Shown here: positions 28,452 through 36,470 of the stretch, piece after piece | Position numbering within the stretch: the stretch's first letter is position 1 | How the letters are laid out: each line of letters starts with the position of its first letter | Assembly: GCA_965212545.1 (NCBI GenBank) | Contig: CBDBVB010000038.1 | Coordinates: 1 to 64,000 of the forward strand | Length of the DNA: 64,000 nt | Source: JABDIP01 sp965212545 | GTDB lineage: Bacteria; Pseudomonadota; Alphaproteobacteria; DSM-16000; Inquilinaceae | Reading direction: 5' to 3' | Notes under the pieces: generated by a model | What the model was told of the DNA's origin: nothing | The model's input: only the letters and a program-made list of their open reading frames with translations | Database searches by the model: none | Position numbers and translations under genes: made by a program

Positions 28452-28991
28452 CTAGGGCAAGATCTCGATCGGGGTCCCGTCCGGCACGGCGCGCCAGATC
28501 TCCTCGATCTCTTCATTGGTGACCGCAATGCAGCCGGCGGTCCAGTCACCTGCCCGGGCGAGCGACCCGAGCCAGCCGAACCCGTTGCGCATGCCGTGGA
28601 TCATGATGTCGCCTCCTGGGGAGACGCCTTGCGCCCTGGCGGCCGCGATGTCCTCTTCGTCGGGATAGCTTATCCTGAGTGACAGGTGGAAGGCGCTTTT
28701 CGGATTGCGGCCGCTGATATGGTACAGGCCCTCCGGCGTGCGCCCGTCGCCCTCCCGGGATTTCGGGCCTGGCTCGCCGAATCCGAGCGCGATCGCATAG
28801 GTTTTCAGAGGCTGCCCGCTACGGAACAGCGTCAATCCGCGATCGGCCTTGCGAACGACGACTCTGTCCGCTGTTGCGTCGGCAGCAAGTGGGACATGAC
28901 GAGGTTTCAAGGCCAAAGCGAAGGCGAAGCCGCCGGCGGCCAACGTCGCGGCGCCAATCATCAGGCTGCGTCTTGTCCGCTTTCCCACCAT
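28452..28991 (-). CDS. L,D-transpeptidase (YkuD domain)
   Basis: Envelope enzyme that forms peptidoglycan cross-links or attaches proteins through a Cys acyl-enzyme. The 179-residue protein has an N-terminal TRRSLMIGAATLAAGG anchor or Tat-like signal. The YkuD motif consists of IHGMRNGFGW and, 15 residues on, TAGCIAVTNEE with the catalytic Cys. The spacing of His to Gly-Cys is normal. Acts in the periplasm. It neighbours the bactofilin gene, which also points to wall or shape functions, but the two are not obviously one operon. Confidence 0.92.
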   Translation of the reverse strand: MVGKRTRRSLMIGAATLAAGGFAFALALKPRHVPLAADATADRVVVRKADRGLTLFRSGQPLKTYAIALGFGEPGPKSREGDGRTPEGLYHISGRNPKSAFHLSLRISYPDEEDIAAARAQGVSPGGDIMIHGMRNGFGWLGSLARAGDWTAGCIAVTNEEIEEIWRAVPDGTPIEILP

Positions 28992-29110
28992 ACCTCCTCG
29001 TCAGTCCCCGCGGCATCGATCGACGAGCCGGCGGAAAGGCTATTGGGGAAACGGCCCCGTCCACCGGCGGATTAGCGGCGCTTGGAGGGCATCACCATGG
29101 CCCAAACGTG

Positions 29111-29138
29111 GACGAGCCCGGCCGGGGCCGGGCTCGTC
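29111..29138 (-). terminator. Perfect GC hairpin after bactofilin gene
   Basis: GACGAGCCCGGCC and its exact reverse complement are separated by two G (13-bp stem). It lies 46 bases past the bactofilin stop on its strand. Only a short T-run follows on that strand, so termination strength is uncertain. Confidence 0.6.
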
Positions 29139-29183
29139 GAACCACTTTGGCAATCGGCGGCCGCGGCGCGCCGCCGGGGTCGG

Positions 29184-29651
29184 TCAGTCGTCGCCGGTGC
29201 CGGTCTCGACCGGCTTCAGTGTCGTGACCTTGGAGTCCGAGTCGTTCGACTTGTTGGCTTGGGACGACGCCTTGTCGCCCTTCAGCCGGCCAAGCCGACC
29301 TTCGAGCGTGGCACCCTCCTCGACCTCGAGGCATTCGTGATAGATGTCGCCGGTGACCCTGGCGGTCTTGGTCAACACCACTTTGCGCGCCTTGACGTCG
29401 CCCGAGAAGGCGCCGCAGATGCGCACCGTGTCGGCCTCGATCGAACTCTTGATCTCGGGCTCCTCGCCCAGGATCAGGGTGCGGCACTTGATGTTGCCCT
29501 CGACGGCGCCGTCAATGGTGATGTCGCCGGTGCTTTCCAGGTCGCCCTTGATCTTCAGGTCTGAACTGATGACCGAGTGCTGAACCTTCTTGTTCTTGCT
29601 GTCGTATCCGGCGCCGGAATCGGCCCCGTGCTTTTCTTGCTGGAAGATCAT
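29184..29651 (-). CDS. Bactofilin (polymer-forming cytoskeletal protein)
   Basis: Bactofilin of 155 residues: a short disordered N-terminus, a central right-handed beta-helix of repeats (ISSDLKIKGDLESTGDITID, GAVEGNIKC, CGAFSGDVKA, ARVTGDIYHE) at about residues 25-120, and a Ser/Lys/Asp-rich tail. Bactofilins self-assemble without nucleotide into filaments at the membrane and guide local wall synthesis. The nearby L,D-transpeptidase fits that theme. GC hairpin terminator downstream. Confidence 0.93.
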   Translation of the reverse strand: MIFQQEKHGADSGAGYDSKNKKVQHSVISSDLKIKGDLESTGDITIDGAVEGNIKCRTLILGEEPEIKSSIEADTVRICGAFSGDVKARKVVLTKTARVTGDIYHECLEVEEGATLEGRLGRLKGDKASSQANKSNDSDSKVTTLKPVETGTGDD

Positions 29652-29772
29652 ATCCGCGTCACTCCGGTTTCGGTGAGCGGTTCATTCAGTAGTGCGAAAT
29701 GGTTAAAAAACACGAAACCAACCGGCCCCGCGCGACCGGTCGCAGGCCAAGACGAGCGGCAGGAAGGGCGAC

Positions 29773-30051
29773 CTAGGACGCCGCCCGCATGCTGCCGTTC
29801 CGACCAACGCCGTCGGATTTTTGCGCCAGTCCACGCCGTACCTTCGTGGTGCTGGTCGGCACCGGCGCCTGATGGCGACGCCCGAACAGACGGTGGATGA
29901 AACCGGTATTGCGTCCGGCCAGGCGGTCGCGTTCGTCCACCAGCTCCTCGACATCCTCAAACAGGCGGTTAATCAGGGTCCAGCGGCCCTCGATCAGCTT
30001 GTCGAGTTCCTCGAGCCTGCGGTCTTCGCCGGTCGGCCTATTGATGCCCAT
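29773..30051 (-). CDS. Small charged protein with coiled-coil segment
   Basis: Protein of 92 residues starting MGINRPTGEDRR. Residues 10-45 (RLEELDKLIEGRW, EDVEELVDERDRL) are strongly charged and heptad-like, suggesting a coiled coil; the tail is basic. ATG 30051 follows AAAGGATTGGCA. I do not recognise a family. Confidence 0.6.
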   Translation of the reverse strand: MGINRPTGEDRRLEELDKLIEGRWTLINRLFEDVEELVDERDRLAGRNTGFIHRLFGRRHQAPVPTSTTKVRRGLAQKSDGVGRNGSMRAAS

Positions 30052-30082
30052 TGCCAATCCTTTCGGGACCTTGGCACTCTTC

Positions 30083-30122
30083 GTTAAAGTGTAATTTAAG
30101 CGATTTTTAACAAAAAGTGTAG
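30083..30122. promoter_or_regulatory. AT-rich promoter region
   Basis: Stretch rich in A/T (TTAAAGTGTAATTTAAGCG, then TTTTTAACAAAAAGTG) inside GC-rich sequence, 32 bases upstream of the 30051 start. On the minus strand it gives TTGTTA-like and TACACT-like boxes. Most likely the promoter of the small coiled-coil gene. The remaining bases up to the DUF2267 gene show nothing else clear. Confidence 0.45.
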
Positions 30123-30279
30123 CGTGTTTGTTTCTCGCCAGTTTTCCGTAGGCGGACCACGTCACACCGCCCGTCCGACGGCAGGATCGCCGCCGGAGCC
30201 CGGCGCGGCTGTGACGCCGCTCACGATGGATCGTAAAAAGGATCGGCCACGGGCCTGTCACAGGCCCACCGGCGGTGTG

Positions 30280-30708
30280 CTAAGCCGGCCAGAGCTCCCG
30301 CAGTTCGGCGGGCAGCAAGCCCTTGATGTCGTCGATCTCGCCGGTAGAGATACGGTTCGCCAATAGCTCGAAGACCGCCTCCACCACCGGCTCCGGATCG
30401 AAGTTGCCGTCGCGCCGGATTTCCTGACGCACATGGTCGAAGAACTGCGCCTTATGCCGTTCCTTGAGCGGCTTGCCGGCCGGATGCCAACCTTCGTAGT
30501 AGATGCCGCGCACCAGCATCGGCAGTTGGGCCCCAAGCTGGGCCGCCTCGTCGACGCTCATGCGGTCACGCAATGCGTGCAGCACAGATCGCAGCGCCGC
30601 ATAGGCTGACTGCCGGTCGGTCCACCCGAGTTGTATCCCCAGCTCCTTGAGCCATGCGTCGGACAGGTGAATCGTATGGTCGAATACCCTGAGTCCGGTT
30701 GAGGTCAT
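30280..30708 (-). CDS. DUF2267 domain protein
   Basis: Protein of 142 residues of the DUF2267 family. The conserved helical block runs from LGWTDRQSAYAALRSVLHAL through DEAAQLGAQLPMLVRGIYYEG to WHPAGKPLKE. No signal peptide; function unknown for the family, often found near stress genes. Confidence 0.9.
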   Translation of the reverse strand: MTSTGLRVFDHTIHLSDAWLKELGIQLGWTDRQSAYAALRSVLHALRDRMSVDEAAQLGAQLPMLVRGIYYEGWHPAGKPLKERHKAQFFDHVRQEIRRDGNFDPEPVVEAVFELLANRISTGEIDDIKGLLPAELRELWPA

Positions 30709-31060
30709 GATGCCTCTCCATTGTGGTAGGGCGACGATGACCGAACCTGACCGGACCAGGCTGCGCCAACGGCGGCTGCATCCGGGGGTTCGTGGTCTGA
30801 AATCGTCGTGTGGCCGGTCCCCTCGGCCCGTCGATGCGCGTCAGATCGACCTATGCATCGGATCTTCGGGGACATTGGCACAGGTGCGCTCGGCGGACAT
30901 TGACGCGGGTCAAATACCGTTTGGGCCGGCATGCCAGTTGCCATCGAATTCCTGCAATGCTGCGCTGCAAAATGCCCGCTGGTTGCATGGCTCGGCCGGA
31001 CTCATTTCTCGTCCAACGCAACCGGCGATTTCGATGAGTTCGCCTTCTGGAGTGTCCGAG
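30709..31060. other. Intergenic, no gene seen
   Basis: 352 bases between the divergent DUF2267 and DUF1127 genes. Open frames here run out of phase with any recognisable protein. GC is slightly lower toward 30900-31060, compatible with promoters for both genes, but no convincing -35/-10 pair or palindrome was found. Confidence 0.6.
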
Positions 31061-31579
31061 ATGACCAATGACCGTTCAACCAGCCGCGCAGTTGCTTTCG
31101 GCACGGTCGACCGTGCCAGTGACTTCCCCGTCGCCGCCAGCGAATCTGGCGTTTCGACACTGGGACTGTTAAGCGTCCTGACCGCAGCGGTGGATGCCGC
31201 ATTGGGTGCGGTACGGGATCGTTCGACGGTCCAACAGTTGCGCCGCATGTCGGATCATGTCCTGGCCGATAAGGGATTTGACCGCCACAGCCTGGCCGCC
31301 GATGTCGCGGCCGCGCGGAAGGCCGCCGCCGCCCGCCGTGGAGCGTTGGTGTCGCAGCGCCTCGCCGCCTGGCGCGAGGAGCGTCGGGTTTACCGCGAAC
31401 TATCGGCTTACACCGATGCCGAACTGTCCGAGCTTGGCATGGGGCGTGGCGACATCCGCGCGGCGGCGCGGGGCCATGCGGTGATGCTGTTCCGCGACGC
31501 CGGGCTTGTCGACGGGTTCTTCTCGTCGGACGGCCACCAGATCGCCGACAACCGGCCCGCACAGCGCCGCGCCGCCTGA
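31061..31579 (+). CDS. Protein with two DUF1127 (YjiS-like) segments
   Basis: Protein of 172 residues. Two copies of the short DUF1127 motif are visible: RRMSDHVLADKGFDRHSLAADV (second half of one motif) near residue 65 and YRELSAYTDAELSELGMGRG near residue 115, the latter the classic form with a following Arg-rich helix. DUF1127 proteins in alphaproteobacteria bind RNA or small ligands and affect phosphate, carbon and RNA turnover. ATG 31061 is preceded by GGAGTG. Fused double copies are less common than the usual single 45-residue form. Confidence 0.78.
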   Translation: MTNDRSTSRAVAFGTVDRASDFPVAASESGVSTLGLLSVLTAAVDAALGAVRDRSTVQQLRRMSDHVLADKGFDRHSLAADVAAARKAAAARRGALVSQRLAAWREERRVYRELSAYTDAELSELGMGRGDIRAAARGHAVMLFRDAGLVDGFFSSDGHQIADNRPAQRRAA

Positions 31580-31723
31580 CGGCGCAATCGGGCCGCCCGC
31601 AGGGCGGTGCCGGACGATCGCTGGCCCGTCCGGGCCGGCAGGGTTACAAAGAACGGCTCCGGGTCCGTCACCAGACGGTTTCCGGGGCCGTTTTCCTGTC
31701 CGGGGGAGCCATGCTCGGCCGAG

Positions 31724-31987
31724 GAGCCTGTCCGAGTAATGCTTGTGGTCATCACCGCGTTTTCAAAGGTTTGGGCTAGGATGGTGTCGCGTGGCGATGC
31801 TGGATGCATCGCGAGCGGCGGCAGACGACGTCCGAAGCCTTTGAAAATGCGGCCCTTCGGGTCGACCAGGGAGGCGCGGGTGCGGCGTCGCAGGCGCTTG
31901 CCGATGCGCTGCATCGCCGGCGCCCCCGCTCCTGGCACCCGCGCCACCCTGGTCGATGATGATCACAAGCATTACTCGGACAGGCTC
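31724..31987. mobile_element. 264-bp element with 31-bp terminal inverted repeats (MITE-like)
   Basis: The ends 31724-31754 and 31957-31987 are inverted repeats matching at 30 of 31 bases; the outer part reads GAGCCTGTCCGAGTAATG. A second inverted pair lies inside (CCGCGTTTTCAAAGG near 31756 and CCTTTGAAAATGCGG near 31838), giving a nested structure. No transposase. It sits between the DUF1127 gene and livH, ending 12 bases before the livH ATG, so it may supply or disturb livH expression. No clear target-site duplication was seen. Confidence 0.7.
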
Positions 31988-31999
31988 CCAGGCTCAGCG

Positions 32000-33340
32000 A
32001 TGCGGCGGTTGGCGGCGGTCGGTCGGCGCTGGCCGACGATCGGATTGGTGCTTGCGCTGGGGCTCGGCCTCGTATCCTGCGGTAGTGACGGTGAGCAGTT
32101 GCGCCTGTGCCGCTCGCTGATCCCCGCTTTCGAGGGCGTCGCCGAGATCGACATCCGGCATGAGGCGCCCGATCCGTCGGCGCCGTACGCGGTGATCGTC
32201 GAATACCGGATTGCCAGCAGCGCCGGGGATCACTGGATCCTATGCCAATTTGCGGGGGGCAGCCTGGATGCCGACCGATTGGTGCTCCAGAGCGTCGTTA
32301 CCGATCGCGAAGGGTCGCTGACGCCGGTCCGGCTTCATATGCTGAAAGTCTGGCTGGGCCTGTTCGACTCCCGGCCGGCCGGCGGCGATAGGACCGAGCA
32401 GGCCAAACGTGGCCCGGTCTTCGCGGCGGCCTATTTCCTCCAGCAACTGGTCAATGGCACGGCGATCTCCTGCATCTACGCCCTGCTCGCCATCGGCTAC
32501 ACCCTGGTCTACAGCATCATTGGCCGCATCAACCTGGCATTCGGCGAGATGGCGATGATCGGAGGCTTCGCCGCGGTGACCGGCGCCGTCATGATCGCGG
32601 CGCTCGGCGGCGGAGCGCTGCCGCTTTCGCTCCTGGCAGTGCTGGCCTTCGCCATGCTGGTCGGCGCCGTCCATGGATGGGCGACCGAACGGCTGGTATT
32701 CCGGCCGCTGCGCGGGACACCCACCCAGGCGCCGCTGATCGCCACCATCGGCCTGGCGGTCGGACTGCAGGAATATGTCCGGCTGGTCCAGGGCTCACGC
32801 GATCGATGGCTACAGCCGATCTTCACCGATCGTGTCGAGCTGGTCGGCGCCGACGGCTTCGCCGCGTCGATCGGAGTCGGGCAGATGCTGATCCTGTTGC
32901 TGACTGCCGGGCTGTTCATCGCGTTGCGCTTCGTGCTGACGCGGACCGGCCTCGGCCGGGCCCAGCGGGCCTGCAGCGACGACGCCGGCATGGCGGCACT
33001 GGTCGGTGTCGATGTCGACCGCACGATCGGATGGACATTCGTGATCGGCGCCGGGCTTGCCGCCGCCGCCGGTTTCATCCTCGCCACCTATCTCGGCGGG
33101 GTTAACTTCTACATAGGCCACCTGATCGGCTTCAAGGCACTGGCGGCCGCCATTGTCGGCGGCATCGGCTCGGTCTCCGGCGCCTTGCTCGGCGGACTCC
33201 TGATCGGCATGCTGGAGACCTTCTGGTCGGGCTACCTCACGATCGCTTACAAGGATATCGCCGTCTTCGGCGCGCTGACGCTGGTTCTGATCTTCCGGCC
33301 GGCCGGCCTGCTGGGGCAATCCAGATCGCGCGCCGTTTAG
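32000..33340 (+). CDS. livH: Branched-chain amino-acid-type ABC permease with lipoprotein-like N-terminal extension
   Basis: Protein of 446 residues. The first 130 residues have a signal-like start ending in a lipobox-like LGLVSCGS and a small extracytoplasmic domain (LRLCRSLIPAFEGV). The rest is a LivH permease: LVNGTAISCIYALLAIGYTL, NLAFGEMAMIGG, and the closing KALAAAIVGGIGSVSGALLG. It would import branched-chain amino acids, amides or urea-like solutes. None of livM, livG, livF or livK is next to it, which is unusual. The start lies 12 bases after the inverted-repeat element; GTG or internal starts that drop the extension are possible. Confidence 0.82.
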   Translation: MRRLAAVGRRWPTIGLVLALGLGLVSCGSDGEQLRLCRSLIPAFEGVAEIDIRHEAPDPSAPYAVIVEYRIASSAGDHWILCQFAGGSLDADRLVLQSVVTDREGSLTPVRLHMLKVWLGLFDSRPAGGDRTEQAKRGPVFAAAYFLQQLVNGTAISCIYALLAIGYTLVYSIIGRINLAFGEMAMIGGFAAVTGAVMIAALGGGALPLSLLAVLAFAMLVGAVHGWATERLVFRPLRGTPTQAPLIATIGLAVGLQEYVRLVQGSRDRWLQPIFTDRVELVGADGFAASIGVGQMLILLLTAGLFIALRFVLTRTGLGRAQRACSDDAGMAALVGVDVDRTIGWTFVIGAGLAAAAGFILATYLGGVNFYIGHLIGFKALAAAIVGGIGSVSGALLGGLLIGMLETFWSGYLTIAYKDIAVFGALTLVLIFRPAGLLGQSRSRAV

Positions 33341-33497
33341 CGGCATATCCGATCATTCCGGGCAATCCGGTTCGAAAGTCTCGAGCGGGCGCGCGACAAG
33401 GCTTGGCCGCGCCGGTCAGTTTCGCCATGTTCTGTCGGAACGCCGCGTTCCAGATCGGATGGCGGCGACCGGACGGGCCATCACACGAGTGGACTCC

Positions 33498-33899
33498 ATG
33501 AGCGAGAAGATCACCAAACCGAATGCCGATTGGAAGGCGCAGTTGACGCCGGAACAGTACCGGGTGACCCGCAAGAAGGGCACCGAGCGAGCCTTCACCG
33601 GGGAATACTGGGATACCAAGGAGCCGGGCACCTATCGCTGCGTCTGCTGCGGTTCCGATCTGTTCGATTCCGAGGCGAAGTACGATTCCGGAACCGGCTG
33701 GCCATCCTTCTGGAAGCCGGTATCCGAAGGCGCCGTGGCGACGGAGTCCGATCGCACATTGTGGATGGTGCGAACCGAAGTGCTCTGCGCACGCTGCGAC
33801 GCCCATCTGGGACATGTGTTCGAGGATGGCCCCGAACCGTCGGGCAAGCGCTATTGCATGAACTCGGCGGCGCTGGATCTGGCGCCCAAGAAGGAGTAG
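33498..33899 (+). CDS. msrB: Peptide methionine-(R)-sulfoxide reductase
   Basis: MsrB of 133 residues, cytosolic. Zinc ligands are CVCC and CARC; SGTGWPSFWKP is the substrate-binding block; the catalytic Cys is in RYCMNSAAL near the C-terminus. Repairs oxidised methionine in proteins using thioredoxin. ATG 33498 is chosen because homologues begin near MSEKITKP-like sequences; an upstream in-frame start adds 13 residues. Five bases separate it from the SDR gene. Confidence 0.95.
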   Translation: MSEKITKPNADWKAQLTPEQYRVTRKKGTERAFTGEYWDTKEPGTYRCVCCGSDLFDSEAKYDSGTGWPSFWKPVSEGAVATESDRTLWMVRTEVLCARCDAHLGHVFEDGPEPSGKRYCMNSAALDLAPKKE

Positions 33900-33904
33900 C
33901 CGGC

Positions 33905-34660
33905 ATGGCCGGAGAACAGGGTGGCCGTCTGGCCGGAAAGCGGACGCTGGTGACCGCCGCGGCCCAGGGCATTGGCCGGGCCAGCGTGCTGGCCTTCAAC
34001 CGCGAGGGCGCATCGGTGGTCGCCACCGATATCAATGACGGTGCGCTTGCGGCGCTGGCTGAAGAGGCGGCCGGCGTCGAGATCAGGCATCTCGACGCAA
34101 CCGATGAAGCAGGGGTCAAGGAACTGGCGGCCGAATTGGGGGCGGTCGACGTGCTCTTCAATTGCGCCGGCTACGTGCATCACGGCTCGATCCTGGACTG
34201 CGAACCGGCCGACTGGGACCGATCGTTCGACATCAATGTCCGTTCGATGTTTCTGACGATCAACGCGTTCCTGCCGGCCATGCTGGCAGCAGGCGGCGGC
34301 AGCATCATCAATACTTCGTCTTTGGCGTCGAGCCTGAAGGGCGTGCTGAACCGATGCGCCTATGGCGCCAGCAAGGCCGCCGTGATCGGTCTGACCAAGG
34401 CGGTTGCCGCCGACTATGTGACCGGGGGCATCCGTTGCAACGCGATCTGCCCGGGGACCGTCGATACGCCGTCGCTGCATGACCGGATGCGCGCGCAGGG
34501 CAACTACGAAGCGGCCCATGCCGCCTTTGTCGCGCGGCAGCCGATGGGCCGATTGGGAACGGCCGAGGAGATCGCTGCCCTGGCGGTCTATCTGGCGTCG
34601 GACGAATCCGCCTATACCACTGGCGGGGCCCATGTGATCGACGGCGGCTGGTACATCTGA
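33905..34660 (+). CDS. Short-chain dehydrogenase/reductase (DHRS6 / keto-deoxy-fuconate dehydrogenase-like)
   Basis: Classical SDR of 251 residues. LVTAAAQGIGRA is the NAD(P)-binding TGxxxGxG variant (Ala in place of Gly), ATDIND with an Asp after strand 2 favours NAD, and the catalytic set is Ser in INTSSLASSL plus YGASKAAV (Tyr-xxx-Lys). NAICPGTVDTPSL and the C-terminal GGAHVIDGGWYI fit the group containing BDH2/DHRS6 and 2-keto-3-deoxy-L-fuconate dehydrogenase. Probably co-transcribed with msrB. Confidence 0.85.
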   Translation: MAGEQGGRLAGKRTLVTAAAQGIGRASVLAFNREGASVVATDINDGALAALAEEAAGVEIRHLDATDEAGVKELAAELGAVDVLFNCAGYVHHGSILDCEPADWDRSFDINVRSMFLTINAFLPAMLAAGGGSIINTSSLASSLKGVLNRCAYGASKAAVIGLTKAVAADYVTGGIRCNAICPGTVDTPSLHDRMRAQGNYEAAHAAFVARQPMGRLGTAEEIAALAVYLASDESAYTTGGAHVIDGGWYI

Positions 34661-35017
34661 ACCGAGATCTCGCGGCGGCGGGAGGCCCCGCCCGGCCGCG
34701 CAGATCTCGCGATCACAATATCGTGATGACGTTTTCCGGCAGCCGCGCGGCGGCTGCCCGAGTTCACCGCCAAGCGGTGTCCGATCCGGATATTCCGGCT
34801 GCACTGTCAGTATTCCGAACGCTCTCGGGCGGCTCGCAGGCGCAATCTTAGACCGGCAAGCCGCCGATTCAATACCGGGCACGGGCCGGTGCCGATCGGG
34901 GCTGCGGCATTGCGTCCAGCGATGATCCGGGTCTTCGGCGCAGCCGTAATCGATTCCGCAATCACGCAACACAAGGCGTCCGTCCAAACCCGGACCTCGC
35001 CAATACAGGAGAGCAGC
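34661..35017. other. Intergenic with GC hairpin at 34738-34758
   Basis: 357 bases without a gene between the SDR and the fasciclin gene. GGCAGCCGC-gcg-GCGGCTGCC at 34738-34758 is a perfect 9-bp stem that may end the msrB-SDR transcript, though no T-run follows. ATCAC/GTGAT arms at about 34711-34726 form a small inverted repeat. The segment before the fasciclin start (GGAGAGCAGC) supplies its ribosome-binding site. Confidence 0.5.
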
Positions 35018-35503
35018 ATGATCAAGCTTCGTAACTTCGCCCTGGGTGCCGCAGTTGCATCATCGATGGCGCTGGGCGGCGGCATTGCGCAAGCCGAGGA
35101 CATCGTCGACATCGCCGCCGGCAATGGCGACTTCAGCACACTCGTCGCGGCGGTCCAGGCCGCGGAACTGGTTGAAGTCCTGAAGGGCGACGGGCCGTTC
35201 ACCGTCTTCGCGCCGACCGATGAGGCGTTCGCCGCACTGCCTGCCGGCACGGTCGAGACCCTGCTGTTGCCGGAGAACAAGGACCAGCTGATCGCGGTGC
35301 TGACCTACCATGTCGTGCCGGGCACCGTGATGTCGTCGGACATCATGAACAAGCAGCTCAATGCCAAAACGGTGGAAGGCTCGACGGTTCGGATCAACGC
35401 GTTGCAAGGCGGCGTGAAGGTCGACGGCGCCAATGTCGTCGCTGCCGATATCGTCGCCGACAACGGTGTCATCCACGTCATCGACACGGTGATCCTGCCG
35501 TAA
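35018..35503 (+). CDS. Secreted fasciclin (FAS1) domain protein
   Basis: Protein of 161 residues. Signal peptide of about 26 residues ends GGGIAQAED. The rest is one FAS1 domain with FTVFAPTDEAFAALP, LTYHVVPG and the closing NGVIHVIDTVILP. Such proteins are periplasmic or surface adhesion factors. Start ATG 35018 has GGAGAG upstream. A strong terminator follows at 35552. Confidence 0.95.
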   Translation: MIKLRNFALGAAVASSMALGGGIAQAEDIVDIAAGNGDFSTLVAAVQAAELVEVLKGDGPFTVFAPTDEAFAALPAGTVETLLLPENKDQLIAVLTYHVVPGTVMSSDIMNKQLNAKTVEGSTVRINALQGGVKVDGANVVAADIVADNGVIHVIDTVILP

Positions 35504-35551
35504 CCGATCCTGAATGGAACCTCAGCGGCCCTGCTGCCTCGTGCGGCCGCG

Positions 35552-35582
35552 GCGGGCGGGACACTTTCCCGCCCGCATTTTT
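35552..35582 (+). terminator. Rho-independent terminator of the fasciclin gene
   Basis: GCGGGCGGGA and TCCCGCCCGC form a perfect 10-bp stem with a 5-base loop, followed by ATTTTTG. It lies 49 bases after the fasciclin stop. Confidence 0.9.
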
Positions 35583-35695
35583 GCCAGGAGCTTGCACCCC
35601 GGAAGCCGGAGCCGCTGATGACAGGCCGGATTGCGGCCGCTATTGTCCGGGACGGCGGGCCGGCGCCACTACGACCGGCCGCGAAGGGAGGTCCC

Positions 35696-36100
35696 ATGAC
35701 GGAACTGGAACGGCAATGCATCGATGCCGGCCTGAAGATGACCGGCCAGCGTCGTGTCATCCTGAAGGTGCTGACCGAGGCGGAGGACCACCCCTCGGTC
35801 GAGATCGTGCATCAGCGCGCGAAAGAGATAGACACCTCAATCAGCATCGCGACCGTCTACCGGACCCTGCACCTGCTGGACGAGATGAACCTCGTCCAGC
35901 GCCACGATTTCAATGACAATTTCTCGCGCTTCGAGGTCAATCTCGAGCACCATCACCATCTGATCGACCTGGAGACCGGAAAGGTCATCGAGTTCCAGAA
36001 CGAGGAGCTTGAGGATCTGAAGGAGAAGATCGCCGACGTTCTGGGTTACGAACTGGTCGACCACAGGCTGGAACTCTATGGCCGAAAGAAAAAGCCCTAG
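35696..36100 (+). CDS. fur: Fur-family metalloregulator (Fur/Mur type)
   Basis: Transcriptional regulator of 134 residues. The winged helix has KMTGQRRVILKVL and SIATVYRTLHLLDEMNLV; the dimerisation/metal part has LEHHHHLIDLETGKVIEF. There is no CxxC structural zinc motif, as in alphaproteobacterial Fur/Mur proteins that answer to iron or manganese. RBS GGGAGG sits 5 bases before ATG 35696. Its last 23 bases overlap the next small gene, so the two are coupled. Confidence 0.9.
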   Translation: MTELERQCIDAGLKMTGQRRVILKVLTEAEDHPSVEIVHQRAKEIDTSISIATVYRTLHLLDEMNLVQRHDFNDNFSRFEVNLEHHHHLIDLETGKVIEFQNEELEDLKEKIADVLGYELVDHRLELYGRKKKP

Positions 36101-36332
36101 GCCGATCATCTTCGCGGCCGGTGCCGATTGCGGGCCGGGCGCGTCGCACGGGTCCTGCCGATGCCGCGGCGCTGTGGAGCGCGCCTACGCCGGGATGATC
36201 GCCAGCGGCGCCCCCGACAGCGTGGCCATGGAAGCCGCCGAGCGGGTCTTCCGCTATCACCATCCGGAAAGCACCGAGCGTCACGCGCGGGATACCGTGG
36301 AAACCTGGCTGTTCAACGGCCCGCTGCACTGA
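36078..36332 (+). CDS. Small hypothetical protein coupled to the Fur-family gene
   Basis: Protein of 84 residues with a Cys cluster near the N-terminus (CGPGASHGSCRC) and a C-terminal helix RYHHPESTERHARDTVETWL. It begins inside the end of fur. The Cys/His content hints at metal binding, but I do not recognise the family. Confidence 0.65.
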   Translation: MAERKSPRPIIFAAGADCGPGASHGSCRCRGAVERAYAGMIASGAPDSVAMEAAERVFRYHHPESTERHARDTVETWLFNGPLH

Positions 36333-36470
36333 CCTTTTCCAGCCTGGACTTGGCCTCTCCCTGAGTGGCGAACCGGTGCGTCCGGCCGCCGCGTTTTATG
36401 AGGGCGTTAACGATTTCCGTGTAGTTGGGGTTTTCGACAAATCCCTATGCGCACGAGAGGCGACGCCACG

